Shown here: in pieces, positions 15,218-22,930 of the stretch
Numbering within the stretch: position 1 is the stretch's first letter
Layout: every line of letters begins with the position of its first letter
Assembly (NCBI GenBank): GCA_041397365.1
Contig: JAWKWT010000006.1
Location: 1-64,000, forward strand
Direction of reading: 5' to 3'
DNA from: P52-10 sp041397365
GTDB taxonomy: Bacteria; Pseudomonadota; Alphaproteobacteria; Rhizobiales; Xanthobacteraceae
Length of the DNA: 64,000 bases
Notes under the pieces: model-generated
The model's database searches: none
What the model was told of the DNA's origin: nothing
The model's input: the letters and a program-made list of their open reading frames with translations, nothing else
Position numbers and translations under genes: made by a program

Positions 15218-15552
15218 AACCCGCCTCTTCCGCAGTGATGGGCGAACGCAAGCGGAAGCGCGCTCATATCGCGATGCTCCGCGATCGCGCGATTGCGAGG
15301 CTGAAACGCGACGGCCGCATCTGCGGCAACGTGAAGCTCGACGGGCTGCTCTATCGCGTTTGGGAGCTCAACAAATGGCCGTGGATGATCGAGATGTTCA
15401 TTCCGCGGCATCCGGACGAGTTCGACTACCCAGAGCTGTCATCGACCCTCACCGTGCGCTTCAAGGGCGAGCGCGTGCTCAAGGTCGCCTTCGATGATGA
15501 GCGATCGAAGCTCTCGACTTATCAGCATGGCGCGTGGGAAACGCTGATCTGA
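15214..15552 (+). CDS. Small hypothetical protein paired with the ART-like gene
   Basis: A 112-residue product if translation starts at GTG 15214, which overlaps the previous stop (GTGA); ATG 15238 is an alternative giving 104 residues. The N-terminus is basic (GERKRKRAHIAMLRDRAIAR), the middle contains LDGLLYRVWELNKWPWMIEM, and the end is beta-like (SSTLTVRFKGERVLKVAFDD). No ribosome-binding site stands out, so it is probably translated by coupling. Its gene pairing suggests a functional link to the upstream protein, possibly as partner or immunity factor; that is speculation. Confidence 0.55.
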   Translation: MKPASSAVMGERKRKRAHIAMLRDRAIARLKRDGRICGNVKLDGLLYRVWELNKWPWMIEMFIPRHPDEFDYPELSSTLTVRFKGERVLKVAFDDERSKLSTYQHGAWETLI

Positions 15553-15593
15553 TATTAGCGCGACACCAGGGGGCCTTTACGCGCGAAACAACG

Positions 15594-15922
15594 CTAGGAG
15601 CCAACAATTCTGGTGAAGGCCCGCGCGATCGCGTCGGCATCCGTCGGCCGCACCAGACGCTCCACCTCGCGGCCGTTCTTCAGAAATATAAGGGTCGGCC
15701 ACAGCTTGACGCCGAACGAGCGTCCCAATCGCCGTCCGCTCGCATCCGCCACCCGGATATGGCCCACCTCGGCATGCGACGCGAGGCCGCTTTCAGCAGC
15801 GGCTCGGTTCTTCGGCAATAGCCGCACCACGCATTGCCAAACTCGAGCACGGCGGGGCCTTCGAGACGCTCGACGCTCTCACGCGATGGATCGGCGTCGG
15901 AATAGGTGTCGGTGAAAGCCAT
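15594..15922 (-). pseudogene. Thioredoxin-family protein, frameshifted
   Basis: Two overlapping minus-strand frames together make one thioredoxin of about 108 residues. The first, from ATG 15922, holds VLEFGNAWCGYCRRTEPLLK with the WCGYC active site. The second continues with HIRVADASGRRLGRSFGVKL, then WPTLIFLKNGREVERLV, the cis-Pro side of the fold. The frame changes near 15780-15795. It is either inactivated or affected by a base-call error. It sits in the accessory region between the ART-like pair and the cupin gene. Confidence 0.7.
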
Positions 15923-15961
15923 TGCGGCGATCCTTGCTCAGACAGAAATTACTTGCGAGCG

Positions 15962-16558
15962 TCAGCGCCTCCGCCAAGCGGTGGTGAGAGGGCCACGGCG
16001 GCCATAGAGCGGATCAGCGCTCGGCCGCTTCGTCTTGGCAATCCGCTTGACGGCCTTGGTCCTATCCCGCGTATCGGTGCACTCGTCATAGACGCCGTCT
16101 TGCGGATAAGCGCCGACAACTGGGAAATTGCGGCTGCTGTCGATCAGCCGATGGCCCGTGCCAGCGGGCAACACCAGCACGTCCCCCGCCTTCACCTCGA
16201 ACTTCGCGCCGTTTATTCCGCCGCATTCCACCACGGCCGTTCCTTTGGCGACGCCCAGCACCTCGTGAATTTGCGAATGGTAGTGCACGAAATCATAAAT
16301 GGTGTCGCGCCACGAGCGCCGCCAGCCGTTGCGCGCGAACACCGCATCGATCATTGCGGCGGAGTTTCGCGCATCGAGACGGATCGCGTCTCGGTAAAGC
16401 AGAAGCGGCCAGCGCGGATGATTGGGGACGATGCCATCATCCTCAAAAAGGATGCAGCGGGGCTTTCGCGCACGCAGCGCACGGTCCATTTCCGACGGAT
16501 CGGGTCCGGTTTCGATGAGCTTGCGGGCGGAATTAACGATCTGGTCCTTGAGCGGCAT
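15962..16558 (-). CDS. Cupin-domain protein, YjlB-like
   Basis: A 198-residue protein. The cupin core shows the first motif in DFVHYHSQIHEVLGVAKGTA (His-x-His-x-x-Glu metal-binding pattern in variant form) and the second in GDVLVLPAGTGHRLIDSS. The N-terminal region with FEDDGIVPNHPRWPLLLYRD is typical of YjlB-type cupins, whose reaction is not established. The start at ATG 16558 is the best available. It follows the broken thioredoxin gene on the same strand. Confidence 0.75.
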   Translation of the reverse strand: MPLKDQIVNSARKLIETGPDPSEMDRALRARKPRCILFEDDGIVPNHPRWPLLLYRDAIRLDARNSAAMIDAVFARNGWRRSWRDTIYDFVHYHSQIHEVLGVAKGTAVVECGGINGAKFEVKAGDVLVLPAGTGHRLIDSSRNFPVVGAYPQDGVYDECTDTRDRTKAVKRIAKTKRPSADPLYGRRGPLTTAWRRR

Positions 16559-16712
16559 GTGGCGCAGTTCTGTCTTGCGATTGGTCGGCGCGAGCGCGCC
16601 GCCAAAACAATCGCTGTCCGCGCGGGGAGTTCCGTCCGGTCGAATCTGCGGACCGCGGGTGCGGGCAGTTTCGAAGTCGATAAGCTGCGCCCCCTCAATC
16701 TAGATTGCCCCA

Positions 16713-17153
16713 TCTCGCGATCTTGAAGCCGACGCCGTTGAAATCCGTATGCGCGCGACGCGCCGGCTGGACCAGTTGCGGCAGGCGCAGAAGGAAACGG
16801 TCGGGCTCTCTACAGGGGTGAAGATGGCAGGAACAGTCTCGGCGGGTTTGCCAATAACCCACCGAGACGAACGCCCCACGCTCGCCTCCCAAGGCATCGA
16901 CAAGAACCTCGCGCATCAGGCGCGGACGCTCGGCGCTCTCTCAGAGGAGAAGTTTGAACGCGCTGTTTCCGATGCTCGCACCGCCGTAAGGCAGGCCGTC
17001 AAGACCGTCGTGCGCGGGGCCGCAGGCACCGGCGACGAGTGGCAATCCATCGACAGTGCGTTTTGTCGCACTTCGTTGCATTTCTCCAATTTATCACTAG
17101 ATCGTAGTCATGCTCTAGCAACGTCGCATTTACGACGACGTTCGATATGTTGA
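16713..17153 (+). pseudogene. Truncated phage-island gene fragment
   Basis: The frame begins inside a protein without a start: DLEADAVEIRMRATRRLDQL, then RQAQKETVGLSTG, PTLASQGIDKNLAHQARTLG and ALSEEKFERAVSDARTAVRQ. The N-terminal half is missing and after about 17040 the reading becomes unlike the family. ATG 16749 is in frame but internal. The same blocks occur, in the other orientation and more decayed, at 12871-13183. The gap 16559-16712 shows nothing else. Confidence 0.6.
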
Positions 17154-17248
17154 AAATCAAGAGCTCAACTCCCTGTTCAAAAGAACTGGAACGCTGCCAC
17201 GGCGATGAAATCGCGTCGGGGCGGCGCAAGATCGTGCGAGGTGAACCG

Positions 17249-17341
17249 ATGATGCTGATGAGTATTGGAGCAGTACTTCTTGCCTGGGCCGCCTTCATTC
17301 TATTCTACGAGCCCGATGGCCGCCGGAAGCACTCGCGTTGA
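17249..17341 (+). CDS. Tiny single-span membrane protein, 30 residues
   Basis: A 30-residue product (MMLMSIGAVLLAWAAFILFY plus a basic tail with RRKHSR) after a GAGGTGA ribosome-binding site eight bases upstream. It is one hydrophobic helix with a positive cytoplasmic tail. The start could also be the second or third ATG. Tiny membrane proteins of this form often regulate larger membrane proteins; nothing here shows the partner. Confidence 0.45.
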   Translation: MMLMSIGAVLLAWAAFILFYEPDGRRKHSR

Positions 17342-17392
17342 TGTCGCGGCAGGACAGAGTGGAGATCTAGCGAAGAACAACAGGAGAGATGG

Positions 17393-17692
17393 ATGATTAA
17401 CGGATCGCAGTGTCGCGCAGCTCGCGCGCTCGTGGAAGTTTCGCGACGCACGCTTGCCCGGCGCTCTGGGGTTGATCTTGAGGTGCTAGAGCGCTTCGAA
17501 AATCTTGCCGGCTCGCCGGAGCGCAATGAACTTCAAACGATCCAACAGGCGTTGGAGGCGCTCGGTGCGGTGTTCATTCCGGAGAACGGTGCCGGCTATG
17601 GCGTGCACCTGAAGTTCAGCGACGCCGAGGCTGAGCGGATCGCCCGCCTAGAGTGTGAGGGTGGCATTGTTGCGAGTGACCGCGTTCCATAG
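17393..17692 (+). CDS. Small XRE-like transcriptional regulator
   Basis: A 99-residue protein with an N-terminal helix-turn-helix: GSQCRAARALVEVSRRTLAR and SGVDLEVLERFENLAGSPER, followed by ELQTIQQALEALGAVFIPEN, the layout of short alphaproteobacterial XRE-family regulators. The C-terminal 40 residues are beta-like (GAGYGVHLKF) and end in an acidic helix. AGGAGAG precedes ATG 17393. A strong terminator follows 64 bases after the stop. Confidence 0.75.
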   Translation: MINGSQCRAARALVEVSRRTLARRSGVDLEVLERFENLAGSPERNELQTIQQALEALGAVFIPENGAGYGVHLKFSDAEAERIARLECEGGIVASDRVP

Positions 17693-17755
17693 AGTATACT
17701 AAATCGCTCTTCTGATGAGCGACGCAGCGGATCACGGATGTACTGACCGCTGCAA

Positions 17756-17784
17756 GCCCCGCCAGGAATGGCGGGGCCTTTTGT
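17756..17784 (+). terminator. Rho-independent terminator after the XRE gene
   Basis: GCCCCGCCA (17756-17764) pairs with TGGCGGGGC (17769-17777) around a GGAA tetraloop, followed by CTTTTGTT. A perfect nine-base GC-rich stem. Confidence 0.9.
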
Positions 17785-17861
17785 TGGCCTCTCGCGACGA
17801 GGCATCGACAGGCGATTGCAAAGCCCGGCGCGCGGTGGTGCTTTTTGGCGATAGGACGCAG

Positions 17862-18092
17862 CTAAGCTGCGCGTTCTGTACCAGTGGCAGATTTGGGAGC
17901 ATTCAAAATTATCGGGAAAGTCGAAGCCGAAAGCTCGCTCACCGTGCGCTCCTCTTCCGCCATCCGTCGCTTGATGAAGCTTCTTTCAAGATGGGTAAGC
18001 TGCGTTTGCAGTAGGCGCTGATAGCGTCGAATGTTGCTACGGCATGCGCGAATACGTGCAAGTTTCTCATCAAGCATCATCGTCGTCTCCAT
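17862..18092 (-). CDS. Small helical protein conserved in this bacterial group
   Basis: A 76-residue product if started at ATG 18092; ATG 18080 with GGAGA seven bases upstream is equally good. The core is LDEKLARIRACRSNIRRYQR, then LLQTQLTHLERSFIKRRMAE, then EERTVSELSASTFP. I know this pattern (MLDEKLARIRA...YRRLL...LT-x-LER-x-FI-x-RRL-x-EE) from many copies in Bradyrhizobium and relatives. It is a two-helix hairpin. No function is known. Confidence 0.65.
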   Translation of the reverse strand: METTMMLDEKLARIRACRSNIRRYQRLLQTQLTHLERSFIKRRMAEEERTVSELSASTFPIILNAPKSATGTERAA

Positions 18093-18511
18093 GACGGTCT
18101 TCCCGATTTCCTCGTGCAAGCTCGGCAGAATTGCCGAGCTCCGAGATAGGGTCGCAGACGCCAACGTCAAGAAGCACAACGCTGGAGATCCATTTCAAAA
18201 CGAAGCGCCCCGATTGGAGCGGGGCGTACTTCCGCAGCTCAAATTTACCGCGGGGCGGCCTTGCCTTGCCGGCCGCCCTCAGAAGCGGCTCAGGAGGCGG
18301 CAGCCACACCCCTTGCTCTCCTCTTAGTTGCGCTTGAATTACAGCCGGGTCTGGGGAGGCTCAATTCTTCCGCTAGCGCACGCTCAGCACGATTTTCTGC
18401 GCAGTAGAGCCCGCTTGCCAACCGTCGGAATGCGATCCCCTCCACCGCGCCCGCTCAAAACCGTGCGCACAGCCCTTCGCGCGCGGTTTAGTGAAACGTG
18501 GGGGTGGCAAT
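18093..18511. other. Non-coding stretch with two hairpins
   Basis: I see no convincing gene. CGCCCCG (18206-18212) pairs with CGGGGCG (18220-18226); on the minus strand it is followed by CTTCGTTTT, so it can act as a terminator in that direction. About 25 bases further right, GGGCGGCC pairs with GGCCGCCC around a TTGCCTTGCC loop. Confidence 0.45.
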
Positions 18512-19995
18512 ATGGCTGATGGCTATCAATCCGAGATACGCGACAGCGTAATCCGCAACCTCCTTGCCAAAGTGAAGGACGCAAAATTCGGCAACTACCT
18601 GCGGCGGATGAAACTTAACAAAATTCGAGCGTTCGAAGGCGAAACGGTCGACTTTGAGTTTCCTGTGACGGCTCTGATTGCGGCAAATGGAGGCGGAAAA
18701 TCTTCGATCCTTGGTGCCGCTGCGCTCGCCTACAAGAATACAAGACCGGCGATATTCTTTCCCAAAAGCAGTTTGGGCGACGACTCGATGGCGAATTGGG
18801 GCGTTAGCTTCGAGCTAATCGACAAGGCGAAGAACCCAACTCAACTTGTCGCTAAGTCCGCCCGCTTCAAGAACGCAAAGTGGGCGAGAGACGAAGTCCT
18901 CGAACGCCACGTACTCTACTTCGGGATAACTCGGACAGTCCCAGCTGGCGAACGCGCCGAATTCAAGAAGTTAGCCACGGTAAAGTATCGCCACAGCGGC
19001 CAAAAAATAGCGGTATCGCCGAAAATCATTGAGCAAGTTGAGAGGATACTCGGCAAGGATATTTCTAGCTTCCAGATGACGCAACTACAGTCAGGAAAAG
19101 AATTCTATATCGGCGGCAATGGGTTGATTTCGTACTCCGAATTTCATTTTGGCGCCGGGGAATCGTCCATTATCCGGATGGTTTCAATGATCGAAAATGC
19201 GCCGGAAAATTCGCTGGTGCTTATCGAAGAGATAGAAAACGGATTACATCCTATCGCTGTGCAACGGATGGTCGAGTACCTCATTGAAGTCGCCTCCAGA
19301 AGGTCCGTTCAATCGATATTCACCACCCATTCAGAGGATGCTTTGGCCCCGTTACCGAGCGAAGGGATCTGGTATTCAATCGAAGGCAAAGTGCGACAGG
19401 GGCGCATTTCGATCGAGGCCTTGCGAGCCATGACGGGTCGCGTTCAGCAAGGTCTCGCTATCTTCGTCGAAGACGAATTCGCAAAAGAGATCGTTGAGGT
19501 GATCATCCGAAAATACCTCTCAGACATTTTTGACCGAATAGGAGTATATTCTGTTAGCGGTCAGAATCAGGCATATGCCATTCATAAGCATCACATGCTG
19601 GATCCGTCAGTGGCCGACAAGATCAAGTCCCTATGCATTTTAGACGGAGATTCTTCTATCGAGTCATCACCCAGCGAGAATGTAATAAAGCTGCCGGGAA
19701 GTGTGCCCGAGACGGAGGTGTTCAATTACGTCCACGCGAACATTGAAAAGTTATCGATGCTGCTGGCCGCCGGTCTGCATTTGGAGCCCGAAAGGATGGT
19801 TGGGTTGCAAAGATAATCGGCGATGTTGCAATGAGTAACCGCGATCCTCATTTGTTGTTTACGCAGGTCGGACAACGAGCCGGTTTAATTGCCAGTAGGA
19901 TCGTGTCATCGGCCTTCATCAGCTTATGGCTTAGCGGAAACCCCACAATTGGAACCGAAATCGCTGGCAAAATAAAAATGGCGCTTGAAGACTAA
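18512..19995 (+). pseudogene. OLD-like ATPase with TOPRIM nuclease domain, frameshifted near its end
   Basis: The N-terminal part is an SMC/ABC-type ATPase: Walker A at about residue 57 (ALIAANGGGKSSILGAAALA), a signature-like FHFGAGESSI, and Walker B with LVLIEEIENGLHPIAVQRM and the switch His in IFTTHSEDAL. The following part has TOPRIM features: GLAIFVEDEFAKEIVEVIIR (catalytic Glu) and LCILDGDSS (Asp-x-Asp). This is the layout of OLD-family nucleases, known from phage defence. The frame hits a TAA at 19814; one frame over, family-like sequence resumes (IIGDVAMSNRDPHLLFTQVG) to TAA 19993. A single indel near 19805 would restore about 490 residues. Base composition is clearly less GC-rich than the surroundings, in line with transfer. 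ATG 18491 is an alternative start. Confidence 0.65.
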
Positions 19996-20306
19996 CCGGC
20001 CTCCCCTGTGGCTATAGCGGCGGCTTCGCGAGCGGTCCCAACCTACACCACCCCTTGTCACTCCCCGAACCGCTCCCAGCCCGGGTTCGGCTCGTCTCGG
20101 CATGTGGTCCGGGCGATCGCCTTGGCAAGCCGCAGGCTGAAATGATCATGAACGTTCGGGGAACATCTTTGCTACCATTTTGCTACCCAACTCGCCGGGA
20201 AGCGCTCGGACTGACTGGGATGAAATGCCCGCCGGATGGCGGAAAAGCCCAACATATACGGACTAAATCGAATTAGAACGGATGCGAACGCTTGCCCCTG
20301 TTCGAA
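19996..20306. other. Non-coding stretch beside the tRNA fragment
   Basis: No gene, promoter or hairpin that I can support. The bases between the OLD-like gene and the tRNA-Ser fragment look like the decayed end of an integrated element. Confidence 0.4.
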
Positions 20307-20345
20307 TTTCAAGACCGGTGCCTTAAACCACTCGGCCACCCTTCC
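20307..20345 (-). tRNA. 5' fragment of a tRNA-Ser gene (partial, not functional)
   Basis: The minus strand from 20345 reads GGAAGGGTGGCCGAGTGG, then TTTAAGGCACC, then GGTCTTGAAA: the acceptor 5' strand, D-arm and anticodon stem-loop with a TGA anticodon of a serine tRNA. After the anticodon loop it jumps to TTCGAACAGGGG, a T-loop-like string, without variable arm or 3' acceptor strand. It is a truncated gene, probably left by integration or deletion at a tRNA attachment site, and marks the right end of the accessory region. Confidence 0.65.
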
Positions 20346-20599
20346 AAGCCTCTGACATCGTGTAGCTTTTGTATATTCACCACATCATGAAGGCGCAGTT
20401 TGCCACTGCTTTGCTGCCCGATGTCACTTCCGCGCTTCTCTATGGCAGCTTTCAGCGCTCCGTCAACGCGGCCGATCAGCCGGCAACTCGCAAAAGAGCA
20501 TTCAAGGCCCATTGCCACCGACCGATGCCGAAATACAGCATGCGTGTCCGGCTCCCCGCCAGCTGGCTCCGCATGCGCGTCAGCATCTCTCGCTGACGC

Positions 20600-20630
20600 A
20601 AAAAAAAAGCGCCCGCCTGAAGGCGGGCGC
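20600..20630 (-). terminator. Rho-independent terminator of the stress-protein gene
   Basis: On the minus strand GCGCCCGCC pairs with GGCGGGCGC (20609-20630) around a four-base loop and is followed by nine T (20600-20608). It lies 20 bases after the stop of the gene at 20651. The 250 bases from here left to the tRNA fragment hold nothing I can support. Confidence 0.9.
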
Positions 20631-20650
20631 GCGCTCGTTAGCAGGAGCCT

Positions 20651-21259
20651 TTAACGACCGTAGAGTTTCCGCTCCGCTGCGACCTGGTCCGCAGTATAGG
20701 ATGGAGCAGACGTATCGAATTTCTGCCAGCCTGCCTTCCGATATGCAGCGCCTCGATCGCGAACATTTACGGAAGCACGATCGAGAATGGCATCGATACG
20801 TGCCCGGTCGTTATCGGCAACCCGCGCAGTCACCAGCGTTCCGCCGCGTCGTACACCTTCCGCATAGACGTGAGCATCCTCCTCGGACACGCCGGCTTGC
20901 GTGAGGGCTCCGATAACGCCGCCGGTTGCGGCGCCTGCGGCCGCGCCCGCAGCGGTGGCCGCCAGCCAGCCTGCGGCGACCACGGGACCAAGACCGGGAA
21001 TGGCCATCAGACCCAAGCCAGCCATCAGGCCAGCCGCGCCGCCGAGACCTGCGCCAATGCCGGCACCCTTGCCGGCAGCTTCCGCCCGATCATCGACGCC
21101 GTCGCGATCGCGATCGACGCGTTTGTTGTCGTACCAATTGTCAGAATTGTTCGCGACGATGCTGATGTCGGAATGCGGCACTCCCGCAGCTTCAAGATCC
21201 CTAACCGCCTGCTGGCCATCAGAGTAGCTGTCGTAAAGCCGTGAAACAGTCGTAGTCAT
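20651..21259 (-). CDS. General stress protein-like, glycine-zipper membrane segment
   Basis: A 202-residue protein. Residues 1-40 form the YflT/general-stress-protein 17M type domain (VSRLYDSYSDGQQAVRDLEA, then GVPHSDISIVANN). The middle is an Ala/Gly-rich hydrophobic segment (AGLMAGLGLMAIPGLGPVVA and AGAAAGAATGGVIGALTQAG) that looks like a glycine zipper. Then comes SEEDAHVYAEGVRRGGTLVT, the end of the same fold. The last 40 residues are polar. The family is linked to general stress response in Bacillus and is common in Bradyrhizobium. It is followed by a strong terminator. Confidence 0.75.
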   Translation of the reverse strand: MTTTVSRLYDSYSDGQQAVRDLEAAGVPHSDISIVANNSDNWYDNKRVDRDRDGVDDRAEAAGKGAGIGAGLGGAAGLMAGLGLMAIPGLGPVVAAGWLAATAAGAAAGAATGGVIGALTQAGVSEEDAHVYAEGVRRGGTLVTARVADNDRARIDAILDRASVNVRDRGAAYRKAGWQKFDTSAPSYTADQVAAERKLYGR

Positions 21260-21271
21260 TGAGGTGTACCT

Positions 21272-21583
21272 TCAGTTCGCGTTGACGTTGCCTTGGAAGT
21301 CGACGCTGACGTTCTGCGTAGTTCCGCCCTTTGTGGCTCGTCCGCGCCACACGCCCTTGTCGTCCTTCTTCAGTTCGGTGACGTTGGCAAAGCCAGCCTT
21401 CTCGATACGGCTTCGTGCCTGTCCTTCTGTGAAGCTGTTCGCACCCTCCACAGGAGCGGCGGAGTTGTTCTGACCCGGACTATTGATCGCGCTGTTGCCT
21501 GGCGCGTCCCTCGCCGGTTGCTGGGCAAGCGCCGCCGAAGCCACCATCGCAAATGCGACAGCAGCAGCTAGTGTATTCCTCAT
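21272..21583 (-). CDS. Small exported PepSY-like protein
   Basis: A 103-residue product with a signal peptide (RNTLAAAVAFAMVASAALAQ). The mature part is Pro/Asn/Ser-rich and then folds as a PepSY-like unit: SFTEGQARSRIEKAGFANVT, then ELKKDDKGVWRGRATKGG and VSVDFQGNV. AGGAGG precedes ATG 21583. It lies just upstream of the stress-protein gene, 12 bases apart, so the two probably share a transcript. Confidence 0.75.
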   Translation of the reverse strand: MRNTLAAAVAFAMVASAALAQQPARDAPGNSAINSPGQNNSAAPVEGANSFTEGQARSRIEKAGFANVTELKKDDKGVWRGRATKGGTTQNVSVDFQGNVNAN

Positions 21584-21748
21584 TGTTGAAGTCCTCCTGT
21601 TGGCCTCACGTAACAAACGGCAACAGGCGATGTTCCTTCAGAACTCTTGCGTTAAACCGGCGCCCTAACCTGTGTTAGTTTTGCTGAAGGTGCGTCCGGA
21701 ACTGTGCAGGCGACGTGTCGTTGGCTCGCAAACCTAAAAGGCAGCCAC

Positions 21749-21958
21749 ATGACATCGGAACACGACTACCGCCGGCTTTTGAAGAAAGCACAAGACTGTA
21801 CGGATGATATCGGCGGTTTTGTCCGTGCAGTTGAAGCGGCTCCGCATGTCGATGCTCGCACGCGCGAACTTTCCAGAACTACCATGACCACGCTACGTGA
21901 CCTAGACCGCAGGATCGAACAGCTTTGGGATCATTTTAAGCGATTGCCGCCAAGTTGA
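21749..21958 (+). CDS. Small helical hypothetical protein
   Basis: A 69-residue product beginning MTSEHDYRRLLKKAQDCTDD, then FVRAVEAAPHVDARTRELSR and LRDLDRRIEQLWDHFKRL. It is a helical hairpin with no membrane segment. AAAGGCAG precedes the ATG; a longer frame to 21704 exists but lacks a ribosome-binding site. It is divergent from the PepSY-like gene. Function unknown. Confidence 0.55.
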   Translation: MTSEHDYRRLLKKAQDCTDDIGGFVRAVEAAPHVDARTRELSRTTMTTLRDLDRRIEQLWDHFKRLPPS

Positions 21959-22104
21959 GGGCAAGTCTCAAAGGTGCGATTTGATGGCCTGCCTGGCGAT
22001 CGCGATTCGTCGAGGGCATTGATGGCAGCGCCACCGCGAGGCCGGAGGAACGAAAGCAACTACGGCGCGTTACGCTTCGATTCGCCCGCATCGAGGGACA
22101 ACAC

Positions 22105-22914
22105 ATGGCGCCTCGCTCGTTCTGGAAAGGATATCTCAAGCTCTCGCTTGTGACGTGTCCGGTTGCGATGACGCCGGCGACCAGCGAAAGCGAAAAAGTC
22201 CGTTTTCATACATTGAACGAGAAGACCGGCAACCGCGTGGTCAGTCAATATGTCGATGCCGTCACCGGCAAGCCGGTCGACGAGGACGACGAGGTGAAGG
22301 GTTATCCGCGGGGAGACGACAAGTTCGTCCTCCTTGAGGACGACGAATTGGACGCCGTCAGCCTCGAAAGCGCGCGCACGATCGACATCGACATGTTCGT
22401 GCCGGCCGATAGCATCGAATGGATATGGTACGACAAGCCGCATTATCTCGTCCCCAACGACACGGTTGGCGAAGAGGCGTTCTCGGTCATTCGCGATGCG
22501 ATGGACTCGACGGGCATGGTCGGCATCTCACGGCTCGTTCTTTACCGCCGCGAGCGCGCCGTCATGCTTCAACCGCGCGACAATGGAATCGTGCTGTGGA
22601 CTTTGCGCTACGGAGATGAGGTGCGGGACCCGGCCAACTATTTCGGCAAGATAGGAAGCGCCAAGGTTGCTCCCGATCTGATGAAGCTGGTCACGCGGTT
22701 AATCAAGGAGCGCAGCGCGGTCTGGGACCCGGATATGGTCAGCGATCCCGTGCAAGCGAGGCTGCTCGATATCATCGCCGAGAAGAAGAAAGGCCGTAAA
22801 CGCCCCGCCAGGTCAAAGTCGGAAGAAGCTCCGACGCCGCCGAGCAATGTCATAAACATTATGGACGCCCTGAAGAGGAGCATCGCCTCCGAGAGCAAGG
22901 CGCGCCGCCGATAA
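22105..22914 (+). CDS. ku: Ku protein, non-homologous end joining
   Basis: A 269-residue bacterial Ku, close to the usual length. It begins MAPRSFWKGYLKLSLVTCPV, the family start, and shows SEKVRFHTLNEKTGNRVVSQ, YDKPHYLVPNDTVGEEAFSV and LVTRLIKERSAVWDPDMVSD. The C-terminal tail (KKKGRKRPARSKSEEAP) is short and basic. Ku dimers ring DNA ends and recruit LigD. It is convergent with ligD and lies 16 bases from it. A second ku is upstream of ligD at 25501-26359; the two are clear paralogues, as is common in rhizobia. Confidence 0.92.
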   Translation: MAPRSFWKGYLKLSLVTCPVAMTPATSESEKVRFHTLNEKTGNRVVSQYVDAVTGKPVDEDDEVKGYPRGDDKFVLLEDDELDAVSLESARTIDIDMFVPADSIEWIWYDKPHYLVPNDTVGEEAFSVIRDAMDSTGMVGISRLVLYRRERAVMLQPRDNGIVLWTLRYGDEVRDPANYFGKIGSAKVAPDLMKLVTRLIKERSAVWDPDMVSDPVQARLLDIIAEKKKGRKRPARSKSEEAPTPPSNVINIMDALKRSIASESKARRR

Positions 22915-22930
22915 CGTACCCCGGACGCTT

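Noticed and set aside
18070..18309. Minus-strand open frame over the hairpin region
   Set aside because: It is made of the GC-rich stems and has no ribosome-binding site or pattern.
20369..20596. Plus-strand open frame after the tRNA fragment
   Set aside because: Composition is not protein-like, no ribosome-binding site, and the opposite strand has an equally open frame.
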